Shown here one piece after another: positions 8,135-17,535 of a DNA stretch of 48,330 nucleotides (position 1 is the first letter of the stretch; every line of letters starts with the position of its first letter). A program made the translations under genes and the position numbers. Location: assembly GCA_902760315.1 (NCBI GenBank), contig CACWFV010000012.1:1-48330 (forward strand), in the 5' to 3' direction. The notes under the pieces were generated by a model, which ran no database searches, had not been told where the DNA came from, and saw nothing but the letters and a program-made list of their open reading frames with translations. The stretch comes from an uncultured Bacteroidales bacterium. GTDB taxonomy: Bacteria; Bacteroidota; Bacteroidia; Bacteroidales; Bacteroidaceae.

Positions 8135-8896
8135 ATGAAATACCTTTATTATCTTTACCAACTCATCATTGCAGTACCCGTCACTGTGTTCATCACCATT
8201 TTAACAGCTATTGAAGTGGGTGTTGGATGTGCTTTGGGCGACGGCCACTATTGGGGCTACTACCCCGGTCGCTGGTGGGCACGCATCATTACACGTGCTT
8301 TTCTTCTTCCTGTCCACATTGAAGGAAGAGAACACCTTGAACCCAACCAATCTTACGTCTTTGTCGCCAACCATCAGGGAGCCTTCGATATTTTCCTCAT
8401 ATATGGTTATCTGGGGCGTAACTTCAAATGGATGATGAAATACCAACTTGGCAAGATTCCTTTCGTCGGATACGCCTGTAGACGTTCCCACCAAATTTTC
8501 GTCGACAAGCGTGGCCCATCCAAAGTCAAGGCTACTTACGAGGCCGCCCGAAAGACGCTACAGACAGGTAACTGTTCTGTTGTCGTATTCCCAGAGGGAG
8601 CCCGTAGCTTTACAGGCCACATGGGTGAATTCAAGAAAGGAGCCTTCGCTCTGGCCGACGAGCTTCAGCTTCCCGTCGTACCACTGACCATCAATGGCTC
8701 ATTTAACGTCATGCCACGCATGCGCGACTGCCACTTCGTCCATTGGCACCCACTCTCACTGACTATCCACCAGCCCATATATCCCATAGGTCAGGGAACT
8801 CAAAACATCCAAGCTACCATGCACCAGGCCTACGACAGCGTCATGTCAGCCCTTGTCCCGGAATATCAAGGATTCGTTGAGAATCCCGACCAATGA
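8135..8896 (+). CDS. 1-acyl-sn-glycerol-3-phosphate acyltransferase family protein (PlsC-like)
   Basis: 253 residues with an N-terminal membrane segment (about 6-28) and the acyltransferase blocks in order: NHQGAFD (H79/D84, the HX4D catalytic dyad), a GKIPFVGYACRR region, FPEGARS (about 152-158, phosphate binding) and VVPLTINGS. These enzymes add the second acyl chain to lysophosphatidate at the inner membrane. An acyltransferase for an aminolipid or another acceptor cannot be excluded, because such paralogues share the motifs. A 41-nt gap separates it from the phosphoesterase gene, so it is probably the last gene of that operon. It ends 7 nt from the converging fusion gene. Confidence 0.85.
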   Translation: MKYLYYLYQLIIAVPVTVFITILTAIEVGVGCALGDGHYWGYYPGRWWARIITRAFLLPVHIEGREHLEPNQSYVFVANHQGAFDIFLIYGYLGRNFKWMMKYQLGKIPFVGYACRRSHQIFVDKRGPSKVKATYEAARKTLQTGNCSVVVFPEGARSFTGHMGEFKKGAFALADELQLPVVPLTINGSFNVMPRMRDCHFVHWHPLSLTIHQPIYPIGQGTQNIQATMHQAYDSVMSALVPEYQGFVENPDQ

Positions 8897-8903
8897 CAAC
8901 ACT

Positions 8904-10838
8904 TTACTCTGCAAACTGCCCTATGCAACGCCGCAAGGACTTTGGATTTCCCATGTCATACATGACACCATTGAGACGGACGCCCATCATGCCGCTCTTC
9001 TGACGGACACTCTCTAAAGCGGCCGTCAGTTCTATCTCGCGACTGGTGTTGCCCTCAGCATCAGCCTTGGCAATGTCGGAGGCCAGCTGTTCAAAAACGT
9101 CAGGGGTCAGGATATACTGTCCGAAGACACTGTAATACTCCTTTGTACCCTCGCCATTCCGTACACCAAGAAACTCCTCGGCATAGCTGGATTTCGGTTT
9201 CTCATACATAGTGGAGACATTCAGTATGGTACGCTCTTTGTCCTCCCAAACGCCACTCAGTATGCCATAGTGACTCACTTCAGCCAACGGAACCGAATGA
9301 ATACTGACAAGCAACTGATTATAGCGTTCGTACTGTTCTATCAGCTGCAAGGCACAAGGTTTGTTGGTAGTAGAACGATAGATGGTATCACCCAGCAACA
9401 GCAGCACGGGCTCATTGGCAGCAAAATCCGCTGCCTGATAGACAGCGTGGCCAAATCCGCGTTTCTCATGCTGATAGACATAGCGCAACCGTTTGCCTAT
9501 ATCCAATATTCTGTTTTCATACTCCTGAGCCTCAGCATTGAGCTTGTGCAAATGTTCGTCTGACAACGGGCGCTCAAAGAAATCTTGGTACATCAGGCGC
9601 TCTTCTTCAGAACCTAACACCAGGCATATTTCCTCGATACCGCTCTTGACCAACTCCTCCAATAGGATAAGGATGACGGGGCGCACCATGCCATCAGCAC
9701 ATGGTATGGGGAAGAAATCTTTCTTCATGGTACGCGTAGCAGGGTAAAGGCGTGTACCAAAACCTGCCACTGGGATAATGGCCTTTCGCACCGTATGGAC
9801 AGGATGCAACGTCAGTGCATAGGCTTTCATGCCCTCCGTGTTCAGATAGTCTATGAGTTGCTGCTGGGCTACAGCGTCACGTGCCAGGAACTGCACGGAG
9901 CCATCGCCATGCGAACCGACTCCCTTGCCACCATAAATCCAAGGCTGAATATTAGGGTCACGCAACACATGGTGCAGCTTAGGAGCATCCAGTGCAGGTG
10001 ACATCGGCACAATGTACTGGTCGAACAGCTCTTCAGCTTCAGTCATCAACTGTCCCAAAGCCTGCGCATTACCGTCAGCCATATAGCGGATAGCACGTTC
10101 CACCACATTATGGTTCCACTCGCCCAAGGCCTTATGAAGGTTCTCTTCTGCCTCTGTGTTAGCAAAGGGATATGATTTGTTCAGGTCAGAAAGAATGCGT
10201 ATAGTATCCTTGGAGGCACACAAGTCAGCAAAAACCCAATAAAGAGTCTTTTTCACGTTCAGCGCCTTTACCTCAATCTCGTCACCGTCAAAAGTCATCA
10301 GGTTGGGTTTCACGCCAAAAGCGCACGCCTGGTCTAAGCGTCCACAACGAGAAGAGGTGCGCAGTTCGCCGAGGTAAGCGATATTCATTTCGCCCAAAGT
10401 GTTGAGGTTGAGCTTATACAACTGGTTAAAAGCTCGTGCCACCAAGACGCAGATAGCTGCCGAGGACGACAAGCCACTCTTCATCGGAAGCGTCATGTCC
10501 GTAATGCGAATACGCACACCTCCCACCTTATACCATTCCAACATGTAACTGGCTACTCCAGCACAATAGCAGAAGAAGGAGCCTGACTTTGCCACCGACT
10601 TCAGTTCCGACTCGTTCATCCGACATGAGAAGTCATTCCACACATCAGCTATTTCAGGTGCGTCACTATAAAGTTCAAAGATAGGTGACTTTTCCACTTC
10701 GGCATAAATACCCTGCTCTATGCCAGTTACTATAGAAGCACCTGGCAAAATGTCAGCATTCATGGTACGGTAGTGACCTGCCCAGTCGGTATGTTCGCCA
10801 AAGAGACAGAGGCGACCTGGCACAAACAACTTTATCAT
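8904..10838 (-). CDS. Bifunctional GHMP-family sugar kinase / nucleotidylyltransferase fusion
   Basis: 644 residues in two enzymes. Residues 1 to about 345 are a GHMP kinase with the galactokinase-like motif PGRLCLFGEHTDW at the very start, the phosphate-binding loop LPMKSGLSSSAA, and a C-terminal glycine block GGKGVGSHGDGSVQF. Residues about 350-644 are a GalU-like sugar-1-phosphate nucleotidylyltransferase: IIPVAGFGTRLYPATRTMKK, LLLLGDT, a YEKPK lysine motif, and YDMGNP near the end. Together they would phosphorylate a free sugar at C1 and convert it directly to an NDP-sugar, as bacterial FKP does for fucose but with different domains in the opposite order. Sugar and nucleotide are unknown; UTP is suggested by GalU similarity. 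ATG 10838 is chosen because the promoter overlaps the longer GTG start at 10871. Confidence 0.85.
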   Translation of the reverse strand: MIKLFVPGRLCLFGEHTDWAGHYRTMNADILPGASIVTGIEQGIYAEVEKSPIFELYSDAPEIADVWNDFSCRMNESELKSVAKSGSFFCYCAGVASYMLEWYKVGGVRIRITDMTLPMKSGLSSSAAICVLVARAFNQLYKLNLNTLGEMNIAYLGELRTSSRCGRLDQACAFGVKPNLMTFDGDEIEVKALNVKKTLYWVFADLCASKDTIRILSDLNKSYPFANTEAEENLHKALGEWNHNVVERAIRYMADGNAQALGQLMTEAEELFDQYIVPMSPALDAPKLHHVLRDPNIQPWIYGGKGVGSHGDGSVQFLARDAVAQQQLIDYLNTEGMKAYALTLHPVHTVRKAIIPVAGFGTRLYPATRTMKKDFFPIPCADGMVRPVILILLEELVKSGIEEICLVLGSEEERLMYQDFFERPLSDEHLHKLNAEAQEYENRILDIGKRLRYVYQHEKRGFGHAVYQAADFAANEPVLLLLGDTIYRSTTNKPCALQLIEQYERYNQLLVSIHSVPLAEVSHYGILSGVWEDKERTILNVSTMYEKPKSSYAEEFLGVRNGEGTKEYYSVFGQYILTPDVFEQLASDIAKADAEGNTSREIELTAALESVRQKSGMMGVRLNGVMYDMGNPKSLRRCIGQFAE

Positions 10839-10870
10839 AGTTTTGTTGGTATTATTCGAAATTATATGCA

Positions 10871-10878
10871 CAAAGGTA
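10871..10878 (-). promoter_or_regulatory. -7 element of the kinase/nucleotidyltransferase gene
   Basis: TACCTTTG on the minus strand. Its position puts the transcript start a few bases before 10865, downstream of the GTG at 10871, which rules out that longer start and supports ATG 10838. Confidence 0.7.
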
Positions 10879-10918
10879 CACTTTTTTCAATAAAAAGCGC
10901 ATTTTTTTATGAAAATAT

Positions 10919-10949
10919 TTTGCAAGAATGATATTTTTGGTTACTTTTG
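10919..10949 (+). promoter_or_regulatory. ECF sigma gene promoter (TTTG-N19-TACTTTTG)
   Basis: TTTG at 10919-10922 and TACTTTTG at 10942-10949 with exactly 19 bp between them match the vegetative consensus. The leader would be about 80 nt. It lies back to back with the promoter of the fusion gene. Confidence 0.75.
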
Positions 10950-11036
10950 CAGTGTTAAACATAAAAACAGTTAATAACTTAAACATTATCGCCTATCGAA
11001 AAAGCTCTACTTCATAAATAAACACAGAATAGGAAT

Positions 11037-11636
11037 ATGAAGAATTATGCAAGTTGCACCGACGAAATGTTGGCGTTACTTTACATAGACGGAGACAACA
11101 AGGCATTCGATGAGTTATTAGCTCGCAACCAGCAAAAGCTCTTCTCGTATATCATGTTCGTGGTTCGCGACCCCGAAATTGCCAACGACGTATTTCAGGA
11201 AACCTTCGTCAAAGTAATTACAAAACTGCAAGAAGGCAGATACACTGACTCCGGCAAGTTCAGCTTCTGGCTAACACGCATTGCCCATAACATCATTATG
11301 GACAACTACCGCCAACAGCGATCTGCTCACATCATTGAGCCATCGGAAGACAACGACCTGAACAAGTTGACTGGCAGTCAGGTGATGGACATCAACCGTG
11401 AGAACGAGTTTGTGAATACGCAGGTGTTAGACGATGTCCGTCACCTGATGGACGCTCTGCCCACAGCTCAGCGTGAAGTTGTCTACATGCGCTACTACCA
11501 GGACTTGTCGTTCAAGGAGATAGCCGAGATGACGGGTGTAAGCATCAACACTTCGCTGGGGCGCATGCGCTATGCACTCATCAACATGCGTCGCATGGCC
11601 AAAAGTCATAACATCCAGCTGAACATGGAACTGTAA
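11037..11636 (+). CDS. ECF-type RNA polymerase sigma factor
   Basis: 199 residues with sigma region 2 (about 25-95: DVFQETFVKVI, then FSFWLTRIAHNIIMDNYRQ) and region 4 (about 135-185: LPTAQREVVYMRYY, DLSFKEIAEMTGVSINT, GRMRYA), and nothing in between beyond a short linker, as expected for an extracytoplasmic-function sigma. Neither an anti-sigma gene nor a SusC/D partner lies beside it, so the regulon cannot be inferred. Its own promoter is of the vegetative type, suggesting constitutive expression with post-translational or growth-phase control. It converges on rpe. Confidence 0.9.
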   Translation: MKNYASCTDEMLALLYIDGDNKAFDELLARNQQKLFSYIMFVVRDPEIANDVFQETFVKVITKLQEGRYTDSGKFSFWLTRIAHNIIMDNYRQQRSAHIIEPSEDNDLNKLTGSQVMDINRENEFVNTQVLDDVRHLMDALPTAQREVVYMRYYQDLSFKEIAEMTGVSINTSLGRMRYALINMRRMAKSHNIQLNMEL

Positions 11637-11678
11637 GGGGTATAGGCTGTTCTAATAGTTAATAGCTAAAACCAACAA

Positions 11679-12329
11679 TTAGAGGCCACGCAGTTCGTGA
11701 ATTCGCTGTTCAGGCGTCTCGCTCTTGAAGACATAGCTTCCAGCTACCAGCACATTGGCACCAGCCTCAACCAGCCGCGGGGCCGTCTCATGTTGCACGC
11801 CACCATCTATCTCTATCAGCGCCTTCGATCCGCTATCCGTAATCAGACGGCGCAGTTGGCGCACTTTCTTGATGGTGTTCTCAATGAATGTCTGTCCTCC
11901 AAAACCAGGATTAACACTCATCAGCAACACCATGTCAACATCGCAGATAATGTCTTCCAAGACACTGACAGGTGTAGCCGGATTGAGCGTGACGGCAGCT
12001 TTCATACCCGCCTGGTGGATTTCCTGAACCGTACGATGCAGATGTGTGCATGCCTCGTAATGAACGTTCATCATCATGGCTCCCAACTTGGCCGTCTGCA
12101 TGATATACTGTTCGGGATGGACAATCATGTAATGCACATCCAATGGTTTCTTGCACTTACGGGCCACCGCCTCCAGTACCGGAAAGCCAAACGAGATGTT
12201 AGGCACAAAGACGCCGTCCATCACATCCAGATGAAGCCAGTCAGCCTCACTCCGGTTAATCATGTCCACCTCTTGTTCAAGATGCAGAAAGTCAGCTGCA
12301 AGCAGCGACGGAGAAACTATTGTAGCCAT
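11679..12329 (-). CDS. rpe: Ribulose-phosphate 3-epimerase
   Basis: 216 residues, a TIM barrel of the pentose phosphate pathway that interconverts ribulose-5-phosphate and xylulose-5-phosphate. Signature blocks are SPSLLAADF at the N-terminus, WLHLDVMDGVFVPN (metal ligands H and D), DVHYMIVHPE, SVNPGFGGQTF and LIEIDGGV (second acidic ligand). The length is normal for the family. It is the last gene of the prfC-tsaC-clc-fmt run, but 171 bp separate it from fmt and a separate -7 element lies at the fmt stop. Confidence 0.95.
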   Translation of the reverse strand: MATIVSPSLLAADFLHLEQEVDMINRSEADWLHLDVMDGVFVPNISFGFPVLEAVARKCKKPLDVHYMIVHPEQYIMQTAKLGAMMMNVHYEACTHLHRTVQEIHQAGMKAAVTLNPATPVSVLEDIICDVDMVLLMSVNPGFGGQTFIENTIKKVRQLRRLITDSGSKALIEIDGGVQHETAPRLVEAGANVLVAGSYVFKSETPEQRIHELRGL

Positions 12330-12366
12330 TAACCTGATTCTTCTTGATGTTACACAAGCGTGCTAT

Positions 12367-12381
12367 CTGTTTGATAAACAG
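12367..12381. other. Small hairpin in the rpe leader
   Basis: CTGTTT and AAACAG, perfectly complementary, flank the 3-nt loop GAT within the 171-bp fmt-rpe gap. It could be a leader structure or chance; no riboswitch class is recognisable. Confidence 0.3.
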
Positions 12382-12495
12382 AATAGTCGACGCGTTGGGT
12401 TGAAAGTCGTTTTGAGTAAAATGTTGCATAGGCAGTCTGTATTATATTTCCTATAGTAGGAACGTACAGCATAGCCCTTTTATTATGTCTGATGG

Positions 12496-12503
12496 CAAAA
12501 TTA
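12496..12503 (-). promoter_or_regulatory. Candidate -7 element for rpe
   Basis: TAATTTTG on the minus strand overlaps the fmt stop codon. It would give rpe a separate transcript with a leader of about 160 nt. Confidence 0.45.
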
Positions 12504-13472
12504 TTTCACTCGGCAGTCTGCCACCTGCTTCATGCCGTTCAGGAAGTCTTTCGAAAGCATGCGCTTCTTGCCTGCCAATTGCAGTTCGGTCACTTCCAGC
12601 CATTCGTCAGCACAGCCGATGAGAAGCGACTTCCCCTCTATGGTCAGACAGCCACTCCCCTGCCCTTTTCTACCCGTCTTGCGAGTCTTATAGATTTTCA
12701 GTACCGTTTCCTTACCGTCGGGAGTCACCAGTGTTGTCCAAGCACCGGGATAAGGACTTAGTCCACGTACAAAGTCATAGACCTGCTTGGCAGATTTGGT
12801 CCAATCCACCTCGCAAGTCTCCTTGAAGATTTTAGGAGCCAGCGTAAGCGGAGCATCGGCAAGCATACTGTCCTGGTCAATAGTTGCGGGACGGCCTTCG
12901 GCAGCAATGATAGCATCGAGAGTCTCCAGACACAGTTGGGCTCCCAGATGCATCAGTCCGTCGTATACATATTCTACATCGGCATCGTCAGGTATAGGGA
13001 AATGTTTCTGCATGATGATGCGCCCCGTATCTATATCGTGGTCCAGAAAGAAGGTCGTCACGCCAGTCTCTGTCTCACCGTTAATGACGGCCCAATTAAT
13101 GGGGGCTGCGCCACGATAGCGGGGCAAAAGAGCCGCATGTACGTTGAACGTACCATACTGCGGCATGGCCCAGACCACTTCCGGCAACATTCTAAAAGCC
13201 ACTACTACCTGCAGATTGGCGTTGTAGGAACGTAGCTGCTCCACAAAGTCAGGTTCCTTCATCTTCACAGGCTGTAGCACCGGCAGTCCATGCTCCACGG
13301 CATATTGCTTCACCGCCGAAGGCTGCATCTCCGTTTGGTGGCGCCCTACAGGTTTGTCAGGCTGCGTCACCACGGCCACTACGTTATAGTCATTCTCCAC
13401 CAGTTTCTGCAATGTTTCCACCGCAAACTCAGGGGTACCCATAAAAACGATTCTCAGTTCTTCCTTTTTCAT
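12501..13472 (-). CDS. fmt: Methionyl-tRNA formyltransferase
   Basis: 323 residues. Transfers formyl from 10-formyl-tetrahydrofolate to initiator Met-tRNA. Motifs are RIVFMGTPEFAVETL at the N-terminus, VVTQPDKPVGR, the catalytic block FNVHAALLPRYRGAAPINWA (Asn/His) and the following TFFLDHDIDTG (Asp), then the C-terminal OB-like tRNA-binding domain. ATG 13472 lies one base after the stop of the chloride-channel gene and gives the standard family start. An in-frame ATG at 13493, inside the upstream gene, is rejected. Confidence 0.95.
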   Translation of the reverse strand: MKKEELRIVFMGTPEFAVETLQKLVENDYNVVAVVTQPDKPVGRHQTEMQPSAVKQYAVEHGLPVLQPVKMKEPDFVEQLRSYNANLQVVVAFRMLPEVVWAMPQYGTFNVHAALLPRYRGAAPINWAVINGETETGVTTFFLDHDIDTGRIIMQKHFPIPDDADVEYVYDGLMHLGAQLCLETLDAIIAAEGRPATIDQDSMLADAPLTLAPKIFKETCEVDWTKSAKQVYDFVRGLSPYPGAWTTLVTPDGKETVLKIYKTRKTGRKGQGSGCLTIEGKSLLIGCADEWLEVTELQLAGKKRMLSKDFLNGMKQVADCRVK

Positions 13473-13473
13473 A

Positions 13474-15264
13474 TTAGTCTTGGCTAAAATCATGTACCAT
13501 CTTACGATACATATTATACATACGTTTGCGCGAGATGTAACCCTTCAGATGGTTTTCCACGTCAAGCACAGGCAACCAGTCGGTCTGTGTACGTTCAAAA
13601 GTCTTCATCACTTCAGCCATCGGAGTGCCATCACTCAATACGGCAGCGGGCTTTACCATCAGCTGATGAGCCTTGAAGTGATGATACAGTTCTGTTCGAA
13701 ACACGACATGGCGTATCTTGCGAATGTCTATTTCCCCTAATAACGTGCCGGCGGCATCGGTCACAGGCAACACGTCTGTATGCGATTGGCTTATCTTATG
13801 AACCATTTGTCCCAGTTCCATATCCGGGTCAACGCCTTGATAGTCACGGTCTATGACAGAATCCAGGCTCATCAGCGTAAGCACGGCATGGTCAGTATGA
13901 TGGGTTACCAGCCGACCTTGTTTGGCCAGACGCATACCATAGATGCTGTGAGGCTCAAAGATGTTGATGGTGAGATAAGCTGACACGGACACAATCATCA
14001 GCGGCATGAAGAGGTTATAGCCACTAGTTATCTCGGCAATGAGAAAGATACCGGTCAGCGGAGCATGCATCACACCAGACATGACCCCCGCCATTCCCAA
14101 CAGGGCAAAGTTTTTTTCTGGCACATAAACACCTATTTGGTGAATATTCCACAATCTAGAGAACAAAAATCCCGTAAAACAGCCAATAAACAGCGAGGGG
14201 GCGAAAGTTCCGCCACAGCCTCCACCGCCATTAGTGGCTGAGGTGGCAAAGACCTTGGTAAAGAGTACAAGGGCCAGATAAAGGATGATATACTCACTAT
14301 GTCCATAAAACAAAGAGCCATCAAGTATCTGATTCCAGTCTGCCTCCGTCTTACCATTCAGCAGCAGGTTGATGGAGTGGTAGCCCTCGCCATAGAGCGA
14401 AGGAAACAGGAAGATGAGCGTGCTGAGCACGACTCCGCCAATAACCAGTTTGACGAAGGGCTTATTCTTAAACCGTGCAAAGAGGTCTTCGCAGACCGTC
14501 ATGGTGCGTATAAAATAAAGTGAGACGAGTCCACACGTAATACCCAACAAAATGCTGGCAGGCACACGTTCCACTGTCCAGTCACTATCCAGATGGAACG
14601 AGAACAGCACCGCATTGCCGCTGAAAAGATAAGTAAAACAAGTGGCTGTCACACACGATACCAGGATAGGCAACAAGGCCGACATCGTCATGTCTATCAT
14701 CAGCACCTCCAGGGTGAACACCAGTCCGGCGATGGGTGCCTTGAAGATGCCGGCAATAGCTCCTGCTGCTCCACAGCCTACCAGCGTCATCAACGTCTTA
14801 TTGTCTAAGCGGAACAATTTTCCAAGATTGGAACCGATGGCCGATCCCGTCAGTACAATAGGTGCCTCGGCACCCACCGAACCACCAAAACCGATGGTAA
14901 TGGCAGAGGCTATAACGGACGACCACGTATTATGGGCCTTTAGCCGCGAACGATTGGAGGAGATGGCATAGAGGATACGCGTAATACCGTGCGAGATATT
15001 GTCTCTGACCACATAGCGCACAAACAGCGACGTAAGCCAGATGCCGACGACGGGATAGACCAGATAGAGCCAGTTGTAAGTGTCGGCATGGAAGCGTCCC
15101 GTGAGCAAATCAACTATAATATTGATGAGTCCATGAAGCACAAAAGCCGCCACAGCAGACAACACACCTACCAGAAAAGCCAAGATGAGCAGGAACATCT
15201 TGTCGCTTACGTTCTGTACGCGCCAATCGTGCAGTTGCTGTAGCCACTTAGGATATGTTGTCAT
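13474..15264 (-). CDS. ClC-family chloride channel/antiporter with CBS domains
   Basis: 596 residues. The first 430 or so form the ClC membrane domain with multiple helices. Selectivity-filter regions are recognisable as DNISHGITRIL (the GSGxP region, here diverged), GFGGSVGAEAP (the GREGP region, keeping the gating glutamate) and GGGGCGGTFAPSLF (the GxFxP region). Two cytoplasmic CBS motifs follow at about residues 450-590, a site that usually binds adenine nucleotides. Whether it is a channel or a Cl-/H+ exchanger cannot be told from the motifs. It lies between tsaC (8-nt gap) and fmt (1-nt gap), so it is co-transcribed with translation genes. Confidence 0.9.
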   Translation of the reverse strand: MTTYPKWLQQLHDWRVQNVSDKMFLLILAFLVGVLSAVAAFVLHGLINIIVDLLTGRFHADTYNWLYLVYPVVGIWLTSLFVRYVVRDNISHGITRILYAISSNRSRLKAHNTWSSVIASAITIGFGGSVGAEAPIVLTGSAIGSNLGKLFRLDNKTLMTLVGCGAAGAIAGIFKAPIAGLVFTLEVLMIDMTMSALLPILVSCVTATCFTYLFSGNAVLFSFHLDSDWTVERVPASILLGITCGLVSLYFIRTMTVCEDLFARFKNKPFVKLVIGGVVLSTLIFLFPSLYGEGYHSINLLLNGKTEADWNQILDGSLFYGHSEYIILYLALVLFTKVFATSATNGGGGCGGTFAPSLFIGCFTGFLFSRLWNIHQIGVYVPEKNFALLGMAGVMSGVMHAPLTGIFLIAEITSGYNLFMPLMIVSVSAYLTINIFEPHSIYGMRLAKQGRLVTHHTDHAVLTLMSLDSVIDRDYQGVDPDMELGQMVHKISQSHTDVLPVTDAAGTLLGEIDIRKIRHVVFRTELYHHFKAHQLMVKPAAVLSDGTPMAEVMKTFERTQTDWLPVLDVENHLKGYISRKRMYNMYRKMVHDFSQD

Positions 15265-15272
15265 CGTCTCTA

Positions 15273-15854
15273 CTATTTCCTGATAATCGTCACTTCTCCA
15301 TCCTCACGCAGTCGGATAATACTGCTGGGCGTATGGGGTTTATGCTCTTGTCTGCGACTCCAGCAGACATAGTCTACCTGCTCTAAAATACGAGGGTCTA
15401 TGTCGCAGTAGTTCTGGGCAGCGGGTTCACCACTGATGTTGGCAGAAGTGCTAACCAGTGCTTTCTGGAAACGATAGCACAACTCCTTGGAGAACGCCTC
15501 GTTGGTAATACGCAAAGCTATGGAGCCGTCCTCGGCAATGAGGTTAGGCGCCAGGTTTACCGCACCGTCCAGAATAATCGTGGTGGGTTTCACATCGCCC
15601 TCTTTCATGCTGTCTATCAGCTGCCATGCCACATCCGGCACATGGCGCACATAGCGCTGCATACGGGCATCAGAGTCTACCAGGCATATCAATGCCTTAG
15701 AGTCGTCGCGTTGCTTGATGTCATACACTCGCTTCACGGCCTCAGCATTGGTAGCGTCGCAGCCAATGCCCCAGACGGTGTCCGTTGGGTAGAGAATCAC
15801 CCCTCCCTTTCGCAGTACTTCGACTGCATTCTTAATATCTTCTTCGCGTGTCAT
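15273..15854 (-). CDS. tsaC: L-threonylcarbamoyladenylate synthase (TsaC/YrdC family)
   Basis: 193 residues, the short TsaC form without the Sua5 C-terminal domain. It makes threonylcarbamoyl-AMP from threonine, bicarbonate and ATP for the universal t6A37 tRNA modification. Visible YrdC motifs are GGVILYPTDTVWGIGCDA at the N-terminus, KQRDDSKALICL (the KxR...K/S active-site strand), PTTIIL, IALRIT and LVSTSANISGEPA near the C-terminus. It lies 24 nt after prfC and 8 nt before clc in the same operon. Confidence 0.93.
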   Translation of the reverse strand: MTREEDIKNAVEVLRKGGVILYPTDTVWGIGCDATNAEAVKRVYDIKQRDDSKALICLVDSDARMQRYVRHVPDVAWQLIDSMKEGDVKPTTIILDGAVNLAPNLIAEDGSIALRITNEAFSKELCYRFQKALVSTSANISGEPAAQNYCDIDPRILEQVDYVCWSRRQEHKPHTPSSIIRLREDGEVTIIRK

Positions 15855-15878
15855 TAGTTGAAACCTGATGCTTGAAAC

Positions 15879-17465
15879 CTAAAATTCTGACGTAAAATGG
15901 AACTTGATGTGCTTGAAGTCTTCCTGTGCCATTGTCAACACGTAGCCGGAGTCAGCCAGGAATACATCGCGTCCTTCCTTGTCTTTAGCCATATACTGGT
16001 ATTTACGTTTCTTGAAATTGTCCAGTTCTGCCTGGTCGTCACTCTCTATCCAGCAGGCCTTGTAGAGATGAACTGGTTCCCAGCGACACTTGGCGTTGTA
16101 CTCGTTCTCCAGTCGGTACTGAATGACCTCAAACTGCAGTTGACCGACTGTACCGATAATTTTGCGCCCATTAAACTGGTTTACAAACAACTGGGCCACA
16201 CCCTCGTCCATCAGCTGGTCAATACCTTTCTGCAACTGCTTCGACTTCATGGGGTCGTCATTCTCAATGTACTTAAACAACTCTGGCGAGAAGGAGGGAA
16301 GTCCGCGGAAGTGCAACTGCTCGCCCTCGGTCAGCGTGTCTCCTATCTTGAAAATGCCATTGTCCGGCAAACCAACGATGTCGCCCGGCCACGCCTCGTC
16401 GATAGTCGATTTGCGCTGAGCCATGAACTGCGTAGGGCTGCTAAAGCGCAACGTCTTTCCCTGACGCACATGCAGGTAGGGCTGGTTACGCTGGAACTTA
16501 CCGCTGCACACCTTGCAGAAGGCGATGCATGAACGATGATTGGGGTCAATATTGGCAGTAATCTTAAAGATGAATCCTGTAAACTTCGGTTCGTCGGGCT
16601 GCACTTCACGCTCTTCAGCCTTGGTAGGCTTGGGACTGGGCGCAATCTCTACGAAGCAGTTCAGCAACTCCTGCACACCAAAGTTGTTCAGCGCCGAACC
16701 GAAAAACACCGGTGCGACTTCCGCTGAGCGGTAGGTGTCAACCTCGAATTCAGGATAGACGCCATCCACCAATTCCAAGTCTTCCCGCAGCTTATTGGCA
16801 TCCTGCTCACCGACGCGGGCATCCAGTTCGTCGCTGTCAATATCTACTGCCACCTTCTCCGTCACACGCTGTTTGTCGGGGGTAAAAAGGTCGAGTTTGT
16901 TCTCATAGATATTATACACGCCCTTGAACTTGGCTCCCTGGTTGATGGGCCACGACAATGGGCGCACCTTGATTTCCAGCTCCTGTTCCAACTCGTCCAA
17001 CAAGTCAAACGGGTCACGTCCCTCACGGTCCATCTTGTTGATGAAGATGATGACGGGCGTATTCCTCATGCGGCACACCGACATCAGCTTGCGTGTCTGT
17101 GTCTCCACGCCCTTGGCGCTGTCAACAACGATAATGGCCGAGTCGACAGCTGTCAGCGTACGATAGGTATCTTCAGCAAAGTCCTGGTGACCGGGAGTAT
17201 CCAGGATGTTCACTTTGTACTCCACGTCAGATCCCTCCGGTGTATAGTCGAACTCCATCACAGAGGTTGACACCGAGATACCGCGCTGTTTCTCGATATC
17301 CATCCAGTCACTGGTGGCTGTCTTCTTAATCTTGTTGTTCTTCACTGCGCCAGCCACCTGAATCTGTCCGCCAAACAGCAGAAACTTCTCAGTCAGCGTG
17401 GTCTTACCGGCATCGGGGTGCGATATGATGGCGAAAGTACGCCTGCGTTCTATTTCCTGATTCAC
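15879..17465 (-). CDS. prfC: Peptide chain release factor 3
   Basis: 528 residues, close to the 529 of E. coli RF3. This translational GTPase recycles RF1/RF2 from the ribosome. G-domain motifs are [14 protein letters not shown] (G1), [10 protein letters not shown] (G2), [16 protein letters not shown] (G3) and [10 protein letters not shown] (G4). The beta-barrel and C-terminal domains continue to the end ([12 protein letters not shown]). The start appears to be GTG at 17465: no ATG is in frame between the promoter at 17489-17496 and the conserved N-terminus. It heads the prfC-tsaC-clc-fmt run. Confidence 0.95.
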   Translation of the reverse strand: MNQEIERRRTFAIISHPDAGKTTLTEKFLLFGGQIQVAGAVKNNKIKKTATSDWMDIEKQRGISVSTSVMEFDYTPEGSDVEYKVNILDTPGHQDFAEDTYRTLTAVDSAIIVVDSAKGVETQTRKLMSVCRMRNTPVIIFINKMDREGRDPFDLLDELEQELEIKVRPLSWPINQGAKFKGVYNIYENKLDLFTPDKQRVTEKVAVDIDSDELDARVGEQDANKLREDLELVDGVYPEFEVDTYRSAEVAPVFFGSALNNFGVQELLNCFVEIAPSPKPTKAEEREVQPDEPKFTGFIFKITANIDPNHRSCIAFCKVCSGKFQRNQPYLHVRQGKTLRFSSPTQFMAQRKSTIDEAWPGDIVGLPDNGIFKIGDTLTEGEQLHFRGLPSFSPELFKYIENDDPMKSKQLQKGIDQLMDEGVAQLFVNQFNGRKIIGTVGQLQFEVIQYRLENEYNAKCRWEPVHLYKACWIESDDQAELDNFKKRKYQYMAKDKEGRDVFLADSGYVLTMAQEDFKHIKFHFTSEF

Positions 17466-17488
17466 CTTATTATTTTTTTATGAGGGTG

Positions 17489-17496
17489 CAAAGGTA
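17489..17496 (-). promoter_or_regulatory. prfC -7 element
   Basis: TACCTTTG on the minus strand, 23 bp before the GTG start of prfC. It separates the prfC operon from the glycosidase genes upstream and fixes the start codon to GTG 17465. Confidence 0.65.
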
Positions 17497-17535
17497 CAAA
17501 AAAAAGTGAGAAACGGAAAATGAATACTGAAAAAA

